The notes beneath the pieces were generated by a model. The model ran no database searches and had not been told where the DNA came from. It saw only the letters and a list, made by a program, of their open reading frames with translations. DNA of 64,000 nucleotides. It comes from Karalla daura. Lineage: Eukaryota > Chordata > Actinopteri > Chaetodontiformes > Leiognathidae. The stretch covers positions 15,565,320 to 15,629,319 of the forward strand of contig CM055190.1 in NCBI GenBank assembly GCA_029224185.1, written 5' to 3'. Position 1 is the stretch's first letter; each line of letters begins with the position of its first letter. The position numbers were made by a program, and so were the translations under genes. Positions 26,401-39,800 of the stretch are shown here, piece after piece.

Positions 26401-29400
26401 TTGCTATTGTGATTTTACGAAATTTTTGAAATATTGCATTCATTTCACAAACAATCGCAGTGCAAAGTGCACCTTGTGTGTCTATGGACATTCGTGTGGA
26501 GGTCATCGTTCCTTCACTATGTGTAGTAACACACACCAGATGAATCTAACCAGCGATACTGAAACCTTCTCCACTGCTGGCAGTTGAGGAAAAGTAGTCG
26601 ATAAAAAGGTGGAGAAGATAGAGATTACATTAAGATAGAGTGAGAGGAGCCATGATGGAGAGATGAGGCGGGTGTGGAGGAGTGCAGGTCGACCTGGTGT
26701 CCTGCTGGAAGCGGCTCAGACCTCCTGTGCTCCCAGTCAAAGCTTCCTCTGTTATAGCGCAGCTCTGATGTTTCCCCTGAGGCTGGGGTCCTGGAAGTGG
26801 GCTGGCAGAGCAAATAAACAGCGAGGAGGCGCTCACCGCTCGCCACACTAACACCTCCACATATGTATACTCACACCAGTTTCAAAAGAATACACACGCA
26901 CGCAATTATATGCTTAGACTGAGGGAGCTGAGCATGTGGCTGCTGCAACACCTTCACACCTTTAAGAGGAAGCTGACGTTGAGCCGAGCTTTCATTACAA
27001 ATCCTCCAGGATCACAAAAGTTCAGTCATAAGGGTTTGTAATTGTCAAAAAAGTAGTTATTTATTTCTTCGAAGTCTTGTGACACTTACATGTGGAACTA
27101 TAGAAATTCGGTTAGTTTTCTTATAATGAAGTGATGTTGTGTGCTTTCACTGGAGATTTCAATGAAAAAAAACGTATGGACAGAGCACCTTATAAAAGCA
27201 ATGTCTTAAAACCTCACCAGCAAATTACAAAAGACAAAAAGACAAAAAAGACAAAAAAAAAGAGAAAAGAAAAATGTCCAAAGAGAAGAACAGAACAAAA
27301 GTGACTCTCAAAAGAATATGTATGGAAAAAAATGGCAGACCTCCAGAAAGGCATTTTATTGCTGATCTCATCATGCTAATGTGTTTCAGCGTAATCTATC
27401 ATCACACTATCACACACACACACACAATCACGTCAGTCGAGCAGCCAAGGTTTTGAACTGCTCGTGACTGCTGAGCAAATAAATCCATTACGGCGTGGTT
27501 GATGAATACAACATGCTGTAATTGTAACGCGTCGTAGCCACATCACTAAGAGGCATCCATCAAACTGACAAGAAAGCACACACACGCACGTAGACACACA
27601 CATGGCCGCTCTCCTGTCCTGGCGTGTCAAGAGGCCGTTGACCTCCACTGAGCTCCACTTCCTGCGTTCCTCCCGAAAGGGAAACTTTAAACTGACAACA
27701 ACCTTCATCGCTGTCTGTTAACCATCCTCCTCCTCCTCCTGTCTGCGTCCTCCTCTCTTGTTTCTTTCCTCTGGCATTTCCTCCCCCATCGACTTAACAC
27801 ACACGCACACAGACACACACATCTTTGCACTCCGCAGCGATGCACAGGGATGTGATTTATCTCGAGCGACATCAGAGGCGCGGGATGCTGAAGCCTCTTT
27901 TAATCACCCTCACGTGTGGAAACTCAACCTACCAGACCAGGACCACAACACTGTAATGTGAGCGGGAGCTGTGACGCGGGCTGACAGCAGCATCTATGGA
28001 AAGCATCACCCGTGCCTCGACCGCTCTCAGGACCCCTGCACTGTCTGTGCCCTGGACTTTAGGGAGGCTTTCTCTGGGTGCGGTAATGAATACCTTGCCC
28101 TTGTACCACTTTCCTGCCTGCGAATGCACAAATAAATCACAGTAAAGCTGGTTGGGAAACCATAACAGTGAGGCGCGCACACACACAGACTCACAGACCC
28201 CTCAGTAGAAGTACATTATCTGCTGTGTAAAGTGATCCAGGCCCAGACCTGCCTCTGGATCCTGTCTCGGCGTTTCCTCCAGTGCTGCTGTGCTGATTTT
28301 GGCAGCTGCCACAGCAGACCGGGGTCGAGTCTGGGCCTGCCCACACCCGTCGCTGGGCACAGTGGCCACTGGTGGGAGACCACTGTGCCCACAGAGAGGG
28401 CACGACTGGAGATCAGGATGCTCTCGTGTAGTTAAACTATACTGTGGTTAAATGATCTTTTCCACCTGAAGACACTCAGTCATGCTACTCAGGTCACCTG
28501 GAATGAAAAAAAACATTTGTTAAAAACCTCAATTTTGATTAAGGACAGTCTATAATATGTGTAGCAGGGCTGAAAACATAATCACACCATTGTTTCTCTA
28601 ATTACTTTGGATTTGGATACTGAATGCAGACAAAATGTACAAGATGTTAGGCAGTAGTTTATGAAATTTCTATTCAGTGTAAACACTCCTGTAAACAGCC
28701 AAAAAAGCCAATCGGCGTACATGTAAGTGCAGATCTGTGCAGGGATAGTCCAGTTCCACACCTAAAGGCCTGAAATCAATGTTAGCTTCTATGTTAGCAC
28801 CAGAGAACAAGGATAAATACACCATTTGACTATTCTAGGTCACTACCAGAGTGATGCTGGTGATTTACCCCTCCAGAATCATTCTGCAGTGCCTTGCAAC
28901 AGATTTTGTCTCTCTGGAGTTTCTGGACTGGAGCGGATCAAGGAATTTTAATGGATTGGTATGAGCATTGTAATTTTTACTCCCCTTCCAATTGTTTGTT
29001 TATTGTAATTTATCGCGCTCTGGATACACAAGCTGTCAAAAGCAGCAGCCAGCAGCCTCGGTTAATGATATCCACACTGACAGTACGTTAGTGAAAGCCA
29101 AAAGACGCTGTCCAAGTTCTCTCAGGATCTTTCTATCAGCCGTGTATTTACTTAATGCAAAGCTGCTGCGTAGCTATAAGATGAATGTAAATTTCTGCAA
29201 CTTACAGCATGTGTGAATTTTAATGGGGGGGCTCACAAACCAGCAGAGTCAATACAGGTCAACTTCTACAAGGCAGGACATGCTGCAGCCGCCACAGGCT
29301 GACTCAAGCTGACTGCAGAGAAAATTCAGAACAGATTGTCAGCAATACATTACTAATAAAAATATCCCCTCACGTTCAGTATCATTTACCACTTGGCTTT

Positions 29401-29738
29401 TAATTCATTAGGAAAATGTAAAAAAAAAAAAAAAGAAGAAGAAGAAAAAAAAAGAATTTAACAATTCATGACTCAGTTTGGTCCTAATCCACCAGACACT
29501 TAAGTTTGAGGAAGAGAAAAAACAAAAACAAACTGGACCAGCATGGGGTTGGAATTCTTGCAATATTATTGTCAAGTGTGTGCGTGTGTGTGTGTTAAGA
29601 GTTGAGAAAGCATAACTCACAAATCTTAGTGTGTACTCTGGTAAGTCTCTTTATTTGAAACGTGGTTGCATGTGCAACAGACTACAACTTCCCTCCATCC
29701 AAGGATTTAGAAATGTTACAGCAGGGTATGTGTATCTA

Positions 29739-29792
<54 letters not shown>

Positions 29793-30742
29793 CTGTGATG
29801 GACTGGTGACTGTCCAGGATGTATGCCCTGCCTTTGCTCTGTGTGGACTAGACTCTGGAGATACGTGGGGTTAGTCATAAAACAGGTTATGAAAAGGAGA
29901 GGAAAGGAGAAAGCAGCACTAGTTAAGTCATCACGTTACTCACTGATCGGTCTGCTCTGTCACTGAGGAGGCGCATATTCCAGGAAACGGCATCACTTCC
30001 TCCTCTGTGGCTTCCACTGATGCCCTGGCTAAGGCGAGTCATTAAATGACATATTTTCACCATTAAATCAGTAAACAGCTGTCTGCCGCCTCCCTGCCTC
30101 ATCCATGGCGCATCTCTGCCAACCTGAAGGATGTTTTCTCCAGACAGAAAAGCGGGAGAGCATTGGAAGTGTAAGAAGCTAACCTCAGATGTGATTTTTG
30201 GATGCCGTTGATGTTACGTTCACTTTTGGAAAACTAGAAACCAGGAGACAGAGTGGCCTGTTTGGTGTTGCATTTTAAAGTGGCTCTTAAAGGCTTTGAG
30301 TAAATCTCCTGGCCTCAGCGTGTCCGGAGAGAGGAGAAAAATATTCCTCTGAATGAAATAAAGATGGAGAAGGCAGACACCTCATCGGGTTTCGCGGACA
30401 GAGGGCAACGCAAGGCCAACAATATGTCAGTCCAAGGAGAGAGAGAGAGAGAGGGAGAGAGCAAAGGAGAGAAAAAGACAGTGATTATGTCAACAACCAG
30501 CGCACCAGCGGACAAGACGTCGACTGAGTGGCTCGTGCATAAATCGACGTGTTTCGAATCAGAGGGTGGATGCAGGGCGAGTGAAGTAAAGTGCACCGAG
30601 AGGACACAAAGAAGGAGAGAGGAGGAGAGCAGGCTTGCCAGCGTCATGAATCACTCTCACTAATATGACCTGACTGACATTAAAAGGCTGTACCCAATTA
30701 CTGGATGGTATCCCAGCCCTCACACAGGCTTTCACTCCCATA

Positions 30743-30808
<66 letters not shown>

Positions 30809-33800
30809 CATACTGTAAGTGCAGATGCAATTTTCATTCTCAAGACGTGAACACAGTCATGCACAGTTTGATTGTTATGGGTTTTATTTATTATTCGAGG
30901 CTGCTGCCAAAACTCTGTGCCCGTATTGAATTTTTGTTCAATGCCATGCCAGAATCACAGCATCGCAACTTTTAGACGGTAAAAAAAATAATCGCACAAA
31001 TATGCACACATCGGTCTTATTCCACACAGTGTGAGGCTCCGGCATGTCATGCTGACCAGGCCTGGTGCCCGTCCGCACTTTCGCTTTCCTAAACAAAACC
31101 AGTCGGGTCGCCTCTCCCTCCCTCCACTCTCAGTTCCTGGTGCCGACGGCGCAGCTCTCCCCCATCCCGTCCTCCTCTAACACCCAGGGGAGAGGTGCCG
31201 CCGAGGCGCTGCCTCCCTGACTGACAGACGGCCTGTCGGCGGCTGTGGAGGTGTGGAGTCTGTTGTGGTGGGATCAGTGGAGGCTTTAGCACGAGTTGTG
31301 TTTCTGCCCTTCACCAGCGTTTTGGCTCGATTCCAGTATTTAGATGCGTGAAGTCATTATATGAGCCTCAGGAGATGAAGATGTCTCACCAGTTTCCTTA
31401 AAGGGGACCCACAGTGGTTGAATGGAGTATGTTGTTTGGTATTAATATTGCAAGTAATGAAATATGGGTTTCATCAGAAATGCCTGAGATGCTATTTTAC
31501 AGCCCTTTTGAATTGTATTTTTAGGTGCGAACATATTGTGGTGTGTTTCTGCATAGATCTGGTGCCCTTTCATACTTCAGGCAAGACGAAGGCTTGATGC
31601 TGATTGACTGTTTTACCTGCCACTCATACTATGATTCTGGATAGGGCTGTGTAGTTTGTTTCACATTTCACATCACATCTTCTTGCAGATTTTCCCATTT
31701 TTTCTAGCTGCATTTCAAAATGTAGATTTATACTTGACTGGATCTGTACATGAATAGAATGCTGCTCAGCAAAGCCATTCTAGGTCAGCTTTAATGTGAG
31801 TTGTCTTCCTGTTCTTTACCATGGTCTAGGTTCAGTTCCAGCACTTTAGATGCTTTTGGGTCCATACGAGGCTCAGGGGATAGAGATGTGTTTCAGCTAT
31901 TGAATGATTTCCTTAGAATTTTGTACAGACACTTCTGGTTTTCCAGAGGATGAATCATAGTGGCTTTGGTGATGCTTGTGGTTCAAGTGCTTTTGTGTCT
32001 TTCGTCTACGTGCTGCTTCTTTCGCAAGCCTTTGGTCGTTCTCTTTTGGCTTGGTTCATTTTATGATGCTTCATCACTATATCCAGGGCTCCTCTGAGTG
32101 GAAAAGGATGTGAGTGGGTGTGAAAGTTATTAGCTCTGAAAGTGGGTGCAGACACCATGTAAAGAGGAGCCAAGGTGAGAGCCAAGTATCATGCTATAAA
32201 TCAGGATGGAAGCAAAAGGATGTGATGGAGCCTTTTAGACTCCAAGTTTTCACAATTGTATGAGTAGATCTTCAATGAACGTGGCACAGAGCAAATATCG
32301 CAGACCAGGTAGTTGCAATCACACATCTCAGACCTACACATCACAGCTCATGAGCTTGGACTGAGTTTGCAAAATGTCAAAGAGCCTCTCAGATCCTCTA
32401 GCAGCTGAAGACACAGAAGCCTTTTCAACACTTGCCCAAAAATCCACCAACACCCACTTACATCTGGCTTTTGTCTTCAGTGGGAATGGGTACAATTGGC
32501 ATTGGTTTCTGGGTCAAATGACTCAGCAACAGTCATGAGCATTTATTGGTTCCAGCTCTAAACATTGCCTGGCAGAAAACGTGTGACAAGCAGACACTTG
32601 TTCTCTCGTCATCTCAGTAGAAGTATGAAAAAAAAGTAACCCACCAAAATATTATTAGGGAGGTTCATGATGTTCCCTGCTTTCCACCTCATTCTTGACA
32701 CTGCAGGCAGTAAAAGGATTGGTCAATCATTTATCCACATTTAAAAACTCCTTCAGACAGGCACAAAATCAACTTTTACTGTAATTCACAGCAGAAGATT
32801 TCTCTTTTTGTGATAGAGAGCTTACTCTCCTGTCCTCCAAACACATGAAAATGATATTTAATCCTACAAAATGGGTTGAAGAGCTGTGAAGCAAACAGTG
32901 TTGGACATGAAGTTACATAAGAGTGTATTGTTTAACTGAGAGAACCAAGTCCATTTTCTGGTCTAACTATTGCTCCCACTTAGTTGTTCTACAAATACTC
33001 ATCTGCAATAGATCAATACTGAGAAGGCCATGGAATCAATTACAGCCTAATGAGCTTGAACTGAAATTGTTATCCAAGGTATCATGAGGACAGCAGTGCT
33101 GAATAATCTCAGAGAGGGTAACTTCAGCATGTGTCTATGGCATCATGGCACCCGCACAGCTGGCACTGATGGCCAAGCACACAGTGATGACACACATCAC
33201 CTAGATACTCCTGCAGCTCCACTGTCCTGCCTGTTGCTGCCAAGCTCCCATTCAGGTCCTGTCAGGGAATCCATTAACCCACATACGTTGTGTTCACCAG
33301 ACAGGCATCATCTTGCTCTGGTACAAGTACGACAGTCCACATCCCAGACTTCTAATCCGTACTGTGCTGATAGTCGATTAAGTCAACTTAACTCCTCTGA
33401 GAGCATTTCCTCTCCTAACTGTCACCTCATTCTTCATTCACATCCCAATTTTCCTGCTGTTATCCCGTCTTAGCTCGGGCTTTAACTCGTACAGTAATTA
33501 CACTACAACTCTGCAGATGGTAGTGTGGTATAGCTTGAATTGTATTTTCTTCAGTCTCAAACGAAAGCATCTCCTCTCCTCCTCTTCCTCTGGCATTTCT
33601 TTTTTTTAATTCTGTAGCTTTCTGAACATCTTTAAACAGTTTTATTACTCCAAAATCAATGGAAATGTACTAGTTTCTCCCAAGGCTGGAGTTGCATCTG
33701 CAATGTATTAACCCACCTCAGATCACTGAGTGATTGACTGATGAATTGACTGAGTGAATGAGTGGCAGTGTTCATCTCAGCCTTCGAAGTCCTTTCTCCA

Positions 33801-36800
33801 CCTCTGCTCCGCGCCCGGCCTTATCCATCCCTCTCAACACTCGCAGCTAAACTCGCTGCAGATTAAAGCTGCTCTCATCTGGATCTCATCAGTTTGGGCC
33901 GGCCTTTTATAGGTTATTTTTCATTCACGGAGGGAGGGGGGATCTCGGAGTGATTTAGGGTTACACTGCATGGAGGCTGGAGGAGAATAAAAGCAACTTG
34001 TTGTCTTGAGGGGGAAGTGAATGAGGCAGCATGCTAAATCCCCTCCGGTAACAGCATGCAGTTTTTAGTCGTGCATTCTTCCCCCTTTTTTCTTCAAGTG
34101 TGCCTGTGTGTGTGTATGTGATATTAGTTGCGTGGCTGCCCTCCTTTAGTTTCTGAACCATTTCCTCCCTGTTTTTCCAACTGTAATGTCTGTAACATGT
34201 GGCGGATTGTTGTAGGATGGTTGGATGAGTGGCAGTGCCAAACACTATAAATCAATTTTGCGAGAAAATTCTTGCCCAATATTCCTTGCACAATGTGGAA
34301 ATGTTAGAAACACTGCATCTACCGAGATGTTATATCACGAAATTGGAGCTCGTAAAGGAGTATAAAACTCAAAAGTTTTAAGTTGTTTATCTGGTCAAGG
34401 TTCAATTATTGGCAGGGGAACAAAAGGAGAAAATCGGGCAAATCAGTGTGGTGCCTGGACTGCAGCTGAAACCTTTATTTACGTGAATCACTTCACTTCT
34501 TATAGTGGAGCAGAACAGACTGAAAGCCCTCAGACAGCTGGCGGGGACGTTCTGATGAAATGTTTGCAAATCAAGTGTTTGCAGTGTTTACATTAACAAA
34601 TGATTTGAGGGAACAGTCAGGAGGGAGTGGGTTTATCAGCAGTGTTGGATAATGTGGGGCCTGCTATATAATAATGTTACTGATAATAGTGTTGTGCATC
34701 CGTCAGTTAGCAGGCCCCTCTCAGCTACCATGATGTCATGTAGTCTGTTAACAATGGGTTTAAATATTGGTGGTATATCTGTCTCTGCATCATGAGCTGC
34801 TCTCATCTCACTGTCAATGGCCCACTGTGAGAGGCAGCGTCATTTAAGGGACCTCGATTGAGAAAACACACTGTAACTTTGTTGAGCAATGACACTATTG
34901 CTGGCCAGATATAAACAGCATGACCAAAAACATCATCTTGTCAACATTGATGTATGTATTTCACACTCTGAAGTGCAGCAAAAACAAACAAATCTGAACA
35001 GAGGGTAACATATCATACAAGCTTGATGCGAAACAAACCACCTCCCCCATCAGAAAATAAAGGAACATGACTGAAGTAGTTTGATTATTCTGTTTAAAAC
35101 ATATAAAGCTGGACGTTCAAACTCCAATCAGTCTTCAATCAGCAGTAAGTTCCGGAAAAAGTTGCTAAATTCTGTTTTTTCTGTTAAGTCACATCATCGT
35201 TCATGTGAGTGGCAGCCAAGAGCCAATCAGAATAAAGCCTATGTGTGATTACCTTATGATGTGGATGAAAGGGTGCCAGACCTGTGCAGACAGACCAAAA
35301 TAAGAGGGATTTTTAAATGGTCTCATAAATGAATATCTGAAGCATTTCTTGTTCTATAGCCTCTGTATTATCACCACAGAACAATATTCCACCATTCTAG
35401 GTCACATTGAATGACTCAGATTTCTGTTGACAGATTTTTGGATTATCAGTCTTCTCATACCTTTTTTTTCCTTTTTCAGGAGGAAATGCTGTGATGGCTT
35501 CAGGTTTGTGATGGGCCAGTGTATACCTGAAAGTAGGTGCACCATACACACACAAATATAACCTCAAAGTTTGGCATGAGCTTTCATCTGATCCACTTGC
35601 TAACACAGTTCCCCCTTCACGTCCGACTCAAGCAGGCTGCACAACACGTGGCTTAGAGATCCAGATTTTGGTATTTGGACCTCCAAAGAGGCCAAGACAA
35701 TGCACATTTTCACATTTGACTTTTGTCAGTTTGGAGTAATTGTGTGTAAGGAATCATTTCAGATAATGGCAGCACAATGGTGCAAACAACACGGACAGCC
35801 AAAATCTGCTTGCAGTTTGTGCACAGACGACTGCAGCACTTAGTGGGCATTCATAATGACGTAATTGTGCAAATGGGACTTGCTCATTCACAGTCAAGTT
35901 TTCACACACACAGGTTTTGTGTGAATGGCAAATACCTGGAATACGGGGTAGATCATGGTGTGACCAACAGTGAGTCACGTCGGCCACTAGAGAACACTGT
36001 TCCTCCATGAATTTAACGGCCGAGAGGAGCCAAGAAAAATGATGCTGTCACCAGACAGTTTTATAGCAGCCTGCTGTGGTCTGTCGAATGTGTATTTGAA
36101 GTAGACATAAAGTGAAAATTCATGCAGCAAGGTGTACAGTAAACATTATTTAGCTGCATAACACAAAAATGACATATTTACATGCATATGTACTACATTA
36201 GTTTTTCATTTAATTGAGTCATTAAAGCTGTGGCATCAGATGAAAGAACCATTCGTGCCCGTAGTTCATGGATCTTGTCACAGTCAAGCCGAATGTAGTT
36301 TGATGCCTTTAAGACATTTGTTTTCTCCTCATCTGTTAATGTGATTTTCATTCTCAGGAAACAAAGTGCAGTCATAATTGTATTTTCTTTCGCTGATGCA
36401 CGTTTTTTTTTTTTAACCCAGTGTTGCTTTACTTGTGTGTCTGAGTTCTCTACTACATTTTGTAGTGCCCTCAAAAATTCCCACAGTGGAACAAAATAGA
36501 ACTGTCTTTGGCTGTAGACACAATATGTTGTAAAAATTACAGTTGTGGGTGTACAGTGTCCCAGTAAGCCACGTCAGAGCGCCAGAGGAGAGAAATAAAA
36601 CACGGTCTCCATTTATTTTATTATTATATAGGCCTGAGATTTCTGGTAAATGTCAAAATGTCTCTCTGCTCTGACAAATGGAGCCAGTTGAAATGGCTCT
36701 GGTCTGTTCCCCCTCGTGGCTATGCGAATGCAATGAGTGTAAAGAGGTGCTAATGGAGCCTAACAGGGATGATGACTCTATTATCACTAATGCTGGGTGT

Positions 36801-39800
36801 TGCTGCCTCTCTCTCCCTGCAGGCGTGGACGTGTGTGCGGCCTCACCCTGCGAGCAGCAGTGCACGGATAACTTCGGACGCGTCGTCTGCACGTGTTACC
36901 CCGGCTATCGCTTCGACCGGGAGAGGCACCGCAACCACAAGTCCCCTTACTGCCTGGGTCAGTGAGCTCCTCCTCACGTCTGGGTTGAATACTTCTTTAT
37001 TATCTTGTCAGCCGCTGTCATAGGGTGTTCCTCACACATGACATGACATCACAGCGCCGCACTCCAGACAGGAGACAAATCAATCAGGTTCTTTTGGACC
37101 ACAGCCGTTTAATTTTTTGTGTGTTTTTTTTCTCCCTCCGAACAGGAAAAAAAACGTGAAACCTTTTCCTCGTTTTTATGTTGTATCACGTCATTGCATT
37201 ACAATGTTACCACAGAGAAGCTCTGCACTGCTCTTGATTACAGTCTCAAAAGACCTAACAGTTGTCATATTATCAATAAATAAAAAAACAGTCTGACATC
37301 TAACCACTTTTTTATCCATTTATACACACGTAATCATGTCTTTTTCTCTTTTTTTTTTCTCCTCACACACGCAGACATTGATGAGTGTGAGCAGCCGGGC
37401 GGCAGCAAGTGTGACCATGAGTGTGTGAACACGGTGGGAAGCTTCCTGTGTCACTGTCGCAGTGGCTTCATGCTGGGCCCGGACCAACACTCCTGCATTC
37501 CTGTGCACACCTGTGAGCTCCTCTGCTGTTACTGAACTTTAAAGCCGGTCACAATGTCAGATCAGTTCATTACTCCCATCAGCGTGTGATTGTGTCTGTT
37601 TACTTTTGAGTTTATTTGTATTTTTCATTATTGCCATGAGAGTTTGGATGTTGGGTCTTTGTTGTATTACTGTAATGTTGTATTGTTTTATTGTTTTTAA
37701 CCCTCTTGGAATCACAAATGATTGCACCAAATGTGATTTTGCGTCACGGCCGCTGAAACATTTCCACCGTCTGTTTTATCGTGCAGTGAGTTCATCGGGG
37801 AAGTCGGACACTTTGATGAGCGCTGGCACCTGCTCGTTCACCTGTCAGGATTTTATGGACATGAAAAACAGTTTGCTGCAGCTGAAACCGAAGCTCGGCA
37901 ACACACAGTCGACCAACCAGGTAACACACGGACTTCAGAGAGCGCGCATGAAACGGAGCCAGACTGGTGTAAACCTCTGCGCTGATATATTACAGCCGCT
38001 GACATATCGATGTGTTCAGCACGGACAGTGGAAACAAGAAGAATAGACCTGCATTTGTTTTCCCTCATCCGTCACACTGAGCCTGACAGGAATGACAACA
38101 TGTGAACTGTCTCTAACTGACTTTCCTCTATTTATCACACGTGGTCTTTTCCTCTTCGTGTCTGTAGGTGCCTGGTCTGGCCAACAGCAGTGACAAGCCG
38201 GGAGGGGGTCGGGGAAGGGCAGGAAAAAGCCCCGATAGCCCCTGTCTCCCGGGTCTGCCCGGTCCTCCAGGAGCGCCCGGGGTCCCAGGTGATGTAGATA
38301 CAATTATTAAAGGTCACAAGGCTTACAGAGGTTAAATCCACTGCTGTCTGATCACGAGAAGAGGATGTGATTCGTGCAGTCAGAATCTGCAGCAATAGCA
38401 ACATTTGTTACAATGACAAGAAATGACGAGAGGAAAGTAACACATCCTGCAATTTAAACTACACACACGTATATATCATATTGTCATCACAGCATGTCTA
38501 TGCTGTACATATTTGTAATCTTTTTGCACATATCTAAATTCACCACATAACCATAGTATAAGTTATGTTTGTATGCTTTAATATTTCATAGCTCCTTGTT
38601 ATACTGTATAGTGTATCTCTACTTACTATTACATAGTTCATACTTTGTACATGTCTGCACTCTGTGGTTTTTAGTTTTTACATGTACAATGACATGAAAC
38701 TTTCATTTCAGCTGTCTAAACCTTTATCAGGTTTAGTTGTTTCACAAATCAAGATTTGAGCCAATCTGGGCTATAAACCTCATAGTCACTCTATGATTTT
38801 AATTGTTTCTATTTCTGCATCCGACAGGACACCCAGGAGAACCAGGAAAGAGGGGGGACCCTGGGGAGAGGGGCCCGCCTGGCCCTCGGGGTCCACGGGG
38901 AGACCTTGGACCCATGGGTCCTCAGCCAGACCTGAAGCACATCAAGAGAGGCCGCAGGGGGCCAGTGGTGAGGAAAACAAGATAGTTACATCATCATGTA
39001 GGGGTTAGCTGTGTTACCATTTAATGTCCCACTATTTACTGAACTTCAGGTTGTCATCTGAGCTTCTCAAAATCTAGAGATCTTTGGTGTGTCTGCCAAC
39101 TCTGTGTCAACAAAGTTGTCAACAATGTGTCAGAAATGGGTTTCGTCCCAGTTATACAGGAGCAACCAGCAGCATGGAGTTCTATTAGATAACCTAATCA
39201 GAATTAGTGGAATGAAAGCGTGAACCTTCAGAGCTGCTGCAACCTTTGGTTTGTAACTCGTGTGACAACATTTGGTAAAGTTTGACTCTCTAAACTTGCA
39301 ACACAAACCACACAAATCCTGGCCTCTGCATTGTTTTTTAACCCCTATCTTGTCCTACACACAGGGTCCCCCGGGGGCTCCAGGGAGAGATGGACTGAAG
39401 GTCAGACATGCGTGTCTCCCTTTTTTGTTCATATATGATTTGGATTATTGTCATTGTGCATTTATGTGTGTGAATGTGCAGAGCTGTACTGTTGCCATCT
39501 AGTGTCCACATTATTGTCAGACCCCTGAGGAAAATTTTATTCAGTACAGGTCACATATAAGTTGAAAAACACAAGAGGAAAAGATAGAGGAAAAAATTAA
39601 AGCTGCAAAATTATGACAAAGCAATTTAAGGTATAAAAGGGAAATTAAATTATGATCTATAATGATGCATTACATTAATAGTACATTTTAGCTTGTTCTA
39701 CAGGTTTCAGGTGTACAATGATCTGTGAATTGGACCTAATGTGTGTGTGTGTGTTTCTGATCTACAGGGTGACCGAGGAGCTCCTGGTCCCAGAGGTCCA

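Larger units (their letters stand above)
6703..35479 (+). other. ccbe1: ccbe1 intron 2, 28.8 kb
   Basis: The gene's one very long intron (GTGAGA...TTTTTCAG), splitting the N-terminal cysteine module. It contains microsatellites, V-SINE-like fragments (25466-25577, 29788-29880), family B copies (8440, 28690, 31490, 35100), a hairpin at 9024, G27 at 11120, a palindrome at 17091, and CpG-dense patches at 20050 and 31075. A TTTAAAGAAATAGTTCATC motif at ~24268 resembles the terminus of a common fish transposable element. The longest open frames, 154 codons on - at 23595-24059 and 141 on + at 24504-24929, show no family I recognise. No nested gene is supported. Confidence 0.85.

Noticed and set aside
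30749..30800. CRISPR-like or satellite array
   Set aside because: It is a simple dinucleotide compound; there are no repeat-spacer units anywhere in the window.
33084..33473. 129-codon frame on +
   Set aside because: Ser/Pro/His-rich composition typical of chance translation; no domain seen.
37606..38046. 146-codon frame over intron 5 and exon 6
   Set aside because: It is exon 6 read through both flanking introns; the exon itself is annotated.
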